Assembly (NCBI RefSeq): GCF_020184175.1
Contig: NW_026083042.1
Span: 1-64,000 of the forward strand
Direction of reading: 5' to 3'
Length of the DNA: 64,000 bases
DNA from: Aphis gossypii
Taxonomy: Eukaryota; Arthropoda; Insecta; Hemiptera; Aphididae
Shown here: one piece after another, positions 57,951 to 64,000 of the stretch
How the letters are laid out: the number at the start of each line of letters is the position of its first letter
How positions within the stretch are numbered: position 1 is the first letter of the stretch
Notes under the pieces: generated by a model
The model's input: the letters and a program-made list of their open reading frames with translations, nothing else
The model's database searches: none
What the model was told of the DNA's origin: nothing
Translations under genes and position numbers: made by a program

Positions 57951-59521
57951 TTTAATAATTATTATTTTTTTTTTAACTAGAGTTTTATAAGCTAATATAA
58001 AATATATTGTTATTTTTTTTTTATATAATTATTTTATTATATTAACCACAATTTAAGATTTATAGGTATATCTTTAATTATGATATTAGGTAGCTATAGT
58101 TTTAAGAATTGATAAATATTTTGTTTTTATTATTATGTTATGAGCTTGTAGTTTATTTTTATTCATTGCTATATGACTAAATATTTTATTTATTATTTTT
58201 TTTGAACTTAAAGATATTTTTTATTGTGAATTAGTTATACATTTATAACATTTATGTATAATAAAAAACTTTTATTTTGTTCATTTATAAACCTAAATTT
58301 GTTCTTTGTTTTTGATTTCAGATTTTGATCGTCTGGAACGATCCTAGATGTCTTGAGGATATCAAATTTGTTTAACAAGAAATATTGTTGATTATAAGAT
58401 CAACAAGCAGACAAAAGTTAATAGCATGGAGTAATAATAATCTTGTTATTACTCTATGGCTATTATTTATATTTAGGCCCTAGAGTCCTGGACTATTATG
58501 TCCTAAAATCTACAACAATTTTACTTAGTTTAATTTTCCAGTTTAATTATGAAACTTTAATTCAATTTATTGTTTGTTTTTGATTTCAGATTTTATTTTG
58601 ATCGTCTGGAACGATCCAAGATATCTTGAAGATATCATATTACTAGAAAATTAAATGCTATTGAACATAAAATTAATAATCAAAATTAATATATATAACA
58701 TGAAATATTAAGAATATTATTCATTTATTTATTAAATAAAATAGTTTTTTAATCTGTTTATACTTGGTTATTATTTTTATCACCTAAATAAATTATATAA
58801 TACACCTAATGTATTTACAAGGTATATTACTGTTTAAATACTTAAATATTAGTATGCTTATGGTTTTACAGTGTGTATTGGAATGGTTAAAGTAATTATA
58901 AAATTTAAGTATGGTAGGTGTCTGGTGGTTGGGTACTACTTCCTTACAGGTCTGTATCCCCTGCATAATTTTAGCACCCCCAGTGTTTGGCCTCTACTTG
59001 CACGTATGCATATGAATGAGCAGTATATAGTTTTCAATGAAGACGATAGATTGATCTCCTTTGATACACAGTACACACATTACGAACCCAAGCGTTTTTT
59101 AAGTTTTAGTTTTTACAACATATAGTAAGTATAATTAATAGTGGAGCAGTGCCTTAAAAATAATATGAAATGACATTTTTACATTTAACTGTAAGTTGTA
59201 ACCCAAATGTCCAATATGTCTATTAAAGCACGAAAGACGGGACAAAATTTATAAGATTATTCTGGAGTCAGATAGTTATTATATTATTTTTTTATTACAT
59301 TATGTAAGTTTACTAAGTTTCACTGTTATTTGTTATAAATGAATTTATTGTATTAATTTATTAAAGCTTAAAAATAAATAATATAGAATTCAAGGTGGAT
59401 ATATTCACCTTGATAGAATTATTTCATAATTATTTTTATCTGTAATGGTCACACTGCATCGTGTCCGCTTGAGCCTCATGATAATTTCACATTGCCATCT
59501 CTATATTCTTATTACTCTGTG
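57951..59521. other. 3' non-coding part of element F with hairpin pairs
   Basis: No gene; an 84-codon frame at 58871-59125 has no family resemblance. Two copies of a segment with ATTTTGATCGTCTGGAACGATC lie at about 58318-58370 and 58583-58640. Each has a hairpin GATCGT-CTGGA-ACGATC followed by a weaker or perfect GATATC-TTGAA-GATATC. The inverted end of element F closes the region. Confidence 0.6.
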
Positions 59522-59643
59522 TAATAACCTATAACATATGGTTAATCATATTATCAGATTATTTTGATAATAAGAAGTACGAGGCCACTCATTGCAGGGT
59601 GACCGTAAAGAGGGAATATTGTGGTGATGGCTCGCCACAAACC

Positions 59644-60040
59644 TTAGATCATATACAATGGATAGAGCCATAGCTTAATATTTTGATGCCAACATTAGTG
59701 ACGAGTCGCGAGTTATGTGACCTCTACTGCGCACGCGTAAGCAACTTGTCGCATATTTTTCCCAATTTATATTATAATATTAATTATTATTTATTATAAT
59801 ACTAATATATTATTATAGGAATAATCACAGAACTAAATACAAAATATAAGTATTTAGTATTTACTATTTAGTTCAGTGGAATAAAATAATAAATAATAAA
59901 TAGACCGAGATAAATTTGCGACTAGTCGCTTACGCATGCGCAATAAAAGTCACATAACTCGCGCCTCGTCGCTAATGTTGGCATCATCGACATTATGTGT
60001 AATCTATATGCCATGGCTCTATCCATTGTATATGATCTAA
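59644..60040. mobile_element. MITE, 397 bp, 10-bp duplication
   Basis: Ends TTAGATCATATACAATGG and its inverse complement; the inverted match continues with one small indel for over 100 bp (through GCCAACATTAG.GACGAG and GTTATGTGAC). Flanks are a perfect GCCACAAACC (59634-59643, 60041-60050). Duplication length and long inverted repeats suit a MULE-derived element. Non-coding. Confidence 0.9.
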
Positions 60041-60357
60041 GCCACAAACCAATTGATACCATGATAACAATTGATAGGAGGTATATTGATAATGTATATT
60101 AAAATATTTTTGTGATAACAGTGTTATTGTTCTCATTAAATATTAAATTTTAATTTATAATGAATAATTATTGTTATGTTTGAATTAAAAAATTTAAGAA
60201 CCGATCGACATTTCTGTGCCATTTGGCAAGCAATCATCGCGGACCATTTCATCTTGCCAATGCGACAAAAAATGTTGAAGTACATGCCTATAAAAATTAT
60301 TTGTAAGTAATCAACTTACCAATAAATGATACCTACATATTTTCTGTTACGTTCCAG

Positions 60358-61030
60358 AGCCCATCTGTACCAAACCAATTATTGTAAACGGCTGCAATTC
60401 AGAATCTACTCTTACCGATGAATGTTCAAACAAAGATCACCGCTACCAGTGCAGTATATGCCAAAAAAAATTCTTATTCAACTCACTGTATGTGCGGCAC
60501 ATCTCCACTCATATGCCAGGAAAGTATTTATGCAATTATTGCCCAAAAGTATTTAAAAGAAATGATACCTTAGTAAAACACACAAAATATATTCATTTAG
60601 GCAATCTAACAGTGAACAAATGCAATACATGTTCAAAGAGGTTCAAATACAAAAGTTCATTGAAGGAGCATATAATAAACAGTCACTTTGTGAAGAAACA
60701 AAAACACATATGTAAGATGATGCAAACAAGGTCTATATTCAAAAAAACTTTAAGATACCACTTGAACGCACATCATAATAAACAAGAATTTAGGTGTGGT
60801 GTGTGTGGGTTGACGTTTACCGCACCTTACATGAAGAGTCGTCACCGAAATAAACATGTAACAACAACAATATCTTAACCAAAATATATCACAATGTTTT
60901 AAAAGATTATTTTTTTTCAGGACCCTTGAAGCATATTCCACAACCTTTTCATTGGCACCCATTCATGAATCAAATAATTCAAATGGAACAGCACTTAACG
61001 CCTCCGTCAACGAATGAAGCATTCTTGTAG
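60358..61030 (+). CDS. C2H2 zinc-finger gene 1 (5' end unresolved)
   Basis: Exon A (60358-60857) begins after a TTCCAG acceptor and ends at a GT donor after the last zinc His. Exon B (60920-61030, acceptor TTTTTTTTCAG) adds a 36-residue tail. Joined in phase without a stop. Fingers: CSICQKKF...H-X3-H, CNYCPKVF...H, CNTCSKRF...H, a degenerate one near 60700-60775 (HICKMMQ, one Cys missing) and CGVCGLTF...H. The 5' exon was not found: joining to the candidate donor near 60301 would create TAG. Convergent with a related gene. C2H2 proteins bind DNA or RNA; target unknown. Confidence 0.75.
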
Positions 61031-61243
61031 ATGGATGTGATTAAGTTTTCATATATCGAGTACAACATATAAGTGTAATGTTCCACACTACCCAAGGGGT
61101 CTTACACATAAGCGCGTTTTTTTATAAAAGTGGTTTCACTTATAGCCCTAATCCACCGAACCGTTTCCACAGTTCATTGATTTTTATGCTGTAAAATAAA
61201 AATAGAAATTATAATATTTATAAGAGTTCAAGTTGTTTAAACT
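61031..61243. other. Short gap between convergent zinc-finger genes
   Basis: Contains the presumed 3' ends of both genes; no separate gene. Confidence 0.5.
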
Positions 61244-62004
61244 TTAATATATCACCTCTTTTTGTTTGTGCCTGCTTTTTGTCCATGGATTATAAAATGT
61301 TGACTCGCAATGCTCGCACTTAAACTGTTCTTTCTTGGCATGTTTATTTACATGGTACTTCAAATTTTTCTTTGTTACAAAGTTTTTATTACAAACCTTG
61401 CATTTAAATAATTTTGGATCAGAATGTTTATATTCTGTGTGGTGTTGTAAAGAACTAAGATGTATAAATTCTTTTTCACACTGTGAACACTTAAATGTCT
61501 TAGACGTGTGAGAAAGTTTATGGTGCATCATTGAGTCTTTACGTTTAAATTTTTTTGAACAAATATTACATAATATATTGAAATAAACTTCCATGTGTGA
61601 GTGTAGGTGTCTCACAACATGCGAACGATATTTATTTTTGAAATGGCAATTTGGAAATATACATTGGTACCCAAATTTGTCATGATATATACAATGAAAA
61701 GGCATTTTATATTTTTCAAGGTTTTGTCCTAAGCAAAATAAAATATATATAACAAATTTGTTAAAATCAAGAGCAAAATAATTATCAATCGTGTATGGAT
61801 TATAGTAATAATTAAAATTGAAATTACCTGCAATAACTTTTCTCATACACGAATTCATATTGTTTTCATCAAGTTCATTCGATGATGATGAATTAGTAGA
61901 TGACAATGGTTTTGCAGGATTTTTTCTTCTGCATTTCAAAAAGTCGTCATCTTCTTCAGCTGAGACAACCACTCTACTTGGTCCAGGCGCATAAATATCA
62001 GTAA
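61244..62004 (-). CDS. C2H2 zinc-finger gene 2 (5' end unresolved)
   Basis: The exon 62004-61828 begins after a CTAG acceptor and encodes an acidic, Ser-rich segment (AEEDDDF, SSTNSSSSNELDENN). After a 99-bp GT/AG intron, exon 61728-61244 encodes five C2H2 fingers: CIFPNCHFKNKYRSHVVRH, CNICSKKF, CSQCEKEF, CKVCNKNF and CEHCESTF, the last with H-X-K in place of the second His. The stop is TAA at 61244. A start codon upstream was not identified. Finger number and spacing resemble gene 1, so the two may be inverted duplicates. Confidence 0.75.
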
Positions 62005-64000
62005 CTAGAAATTTAAAAAAATAAATATCAATTTATTCATTGTTTCCGCACCTTTTTAATAAAAACAATAATACATTTATAAGGAAGAATATTTAAAAAA
62101 ATAAATATTTATTCAAAAGAATTTTTTAGGTATCTTATAGGTACTGTAATGATAGCCACATATAACGCTATAATAGTGGCATCATCATAATCCCTTACAT
62201 GTACATAGTCGCACATATGTTCAGTAAATTATTCACTCGATAGTAAACATATGTGGTCAGACACTGTTATGTCCTTTGACCATTATATAATTTTATTACA
62301 CCACCGGCTCAAAAAGACACCCATCAACCATCAGGCTCTGGTGCACAACGTCACTCTCCCTGCGTATGCATTTGGCAGTGGATGTACGTTAAGAATTTTA
62401 ATAATATGTACTAATTAGTAGAATCAGTTTATATTAGTGATTAATAAATGTGTTATAATATCTTCAATAGTTTGTTATTTTTCATTTGATTAATACTAAG
62501 TTTATTCATCAAATACCGGACAATCAGACAAGGGTAAGTTAATTTACTTTGTAATACAAATCCTTATAAATGTATCTACATGCGTGTGCAAATATATACA
62601 TAAGAGGATAGTAATTCAGATTGTGTGCGCAATATATATAAATGGTAAATCTTACATAAATTAAAAGATCAATAATAATTATAACTAAAGAATTAATAAT
62701 ATAAAATATATATTGTGCAACTACGATCATTTTTGATTTACTACAGTACTTTAGGTTTTATGACCATTAGTAGTATATTATCAGGTAGGCAATCCACACG
62801 TGGTGGATTACGGACCCCGCGAGATGTGTACGTAAGTTTATAATTTCTAACACCTAAGTTTCAAAGTTACATCATTTTTTTTTTTTTTTTTACTACGGTG
62901 GGTAAAATACAATAATGTGTCATCTCGTGGTTTTTATATTGTTGACTGTTGGTAAAACAATAAAACTTGGTATAACTTGTTATGTTAGTCTATTGCTGTG
63001 AATTTGAAATTTACTGTGGACATTGACTTATTTCGCTAATTCTTATTTTTGTCGTTATGGTTTTAACAAAATATAACAACAGGTCTATAACTATTATATT
63101 TAATCATAATCAATAGCGACCTTAATATAGTTTATTTTCTTGCTGGACTTCAGTGACAGTTGTTGTTTTACATCCAGATTCCGAACTTTTCTGGTGGATT
63201 TTCCTACATCTAGACACGCGGTAGCGTGTCAAGCCAAGTTCTAGCTACAGAACTAGCGAGCAGCACCGTTTGTAATATTACACGAACCATTTGGAGCCAC
63301 TTTTGACCCCCTCATAACTCAAAAACTATTCCACATAAACATGTCAAATTTGGCTCATATATTGAGACTTACGAGATACATATGTTTTCCAAATTTCATA
63401 AACATACCTCAAACCGTTATTTAGATATTAACGTCCCAAAATCGTCATTTTTATCACTGACTGACTTACCTATAGATCAAAATTCTAACCCAGTTCCAGA
63501 TGACCTAGAAAGTTCAAATTTGGCATACAGATAGGTAGTTAGGTTAATACAAAGGAAAAAATCAGAAACTTGAAGATTTTTAATTTTTAATTTTTTTTTC
63601 AATTGGTTTTATTATAATTTTTCAATTAATTATCTATTATGTTTTATTTTTCAATTAATTAATTAATTGCCTCTAATTTAATGTAGTGTTGACTTAAATT
63701 GTTCCGCTAACTTTACGTACAGCCGAATATGTGTCGATATTGTCGACCCGCGCGCAGCAACATGTAGAGTACAACCGCCTGCGCACGCTATACCGCCCCG
63801 ACTTGGCCAAATTAAGTATAAGTAGAAAACGCATAAAAAAATTCCAGATACTGAATGGGCAATTAACCTAAACATTTTAAAAGTTCAGGAAAATATATGT
63901 TATAAATAAATTTCAGGACTGACCATTGAACTTGGCATCCATTTAGATCTCACTTCTTTTGTCGTTGAAGTCAACAACCAAAGCATATTATTTAATTGAA
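62005..64000. other. Right end of window, no gene recognised
   Basis: AT-rich with a T run at 62876-62901. A segment at 63290-63530 has low-complexity TCATAACTCAAAAAC and CAAATTTGG(C/T) strings of the kind found in insect non-coding repeats. Short frames at 62539-62730 and 63678-63875 show no family features. Confidence 0.4.

Larger units (their letters stand above)
54266..59521 (+). mobile_element. P-superfamily (THAP) element F, 5.26 kb
   Basis: A terminal inverted repeat of about 31 bp starts CACAGAGTAATAAGAATATA at 54266 and is present inverted at the right end, 59521. Perfect 8-bp duplication TAATAACC on both sides (54258-54265, 59522-59529). The CA...TG ends and 8-bp duplication are typical of P elements. 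Contains one decayed THAP transposase gene and a long 3' part with hairpins. Confidence 0.95.

Noticed and set aside
62539..63875. Short frames at the right edge
   Set aside because: Hydrophobic AT-driven translations without family resemblance.

Overview
This is eukaryotic, strongly AT-rich DNA built almost entirely of nested transposable elements. The mix (THAP/P-type transposons, MULEs, PIF/Harbinger elements with MADF genes, a hAT, a Polinton/Maverick, short GT-AG introns) points to an insect genome. The repeat style suggests a hemipteran such as an aphid; that is inference. No ordinary host gene is certain. Two C2H2 zinc-finger genes at the right end are the best candidates.

Left flank (1-5196): a decayed Ty3/Gypsy-like gag-protease remnant, then a MULE/SWIM transposase gene split by a 658-bp solo LTR whose removal restores the reading frame.

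Centre (5197-43841): Harbinger element A, with TTA target duplications on both sides. Its transposase intron holds a complete 34.8-kb Polinton (6125-40917), bounded by inverted repeats starting AGTAGT and a 6-bp duplication (ATGACG/ATGATG). The Polinton carries a virus-like gene set: major capsid, probable penton, adenain-type protease, phospholipase A2-type minor capsid protein, packaging ATPase, chromodomain integrase, coiled-coil protein, a probable exonuclease-like protein, and a type B DNA polymerase split into eight exons behind a C2H2 finger exon. Most of these have frameshifts or stops. The Polinton was itself invaded by P element C (which holds a nearly pristine MULE), Harbinger element B and P element D (which holds a hAT-type MITE). 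Without these it is about 16 kb, a normal Polinton size. Its right arm has three small spliced genes on the minus strand behind related promoter-like repeats; one has an intact 176-codon model.

Right flank (43842-64000): a 3.9-kb hAT element (45093-49008), a truncated P element E, an inverted-end repeat region (52199-53970), a complete but decayed 5.3-kb P element F (54266-59521), a 397-bp MITE with a 10-bp duplication, and two convergent C2H2 zinc-finger genes. The last 2 kb shows no gene.
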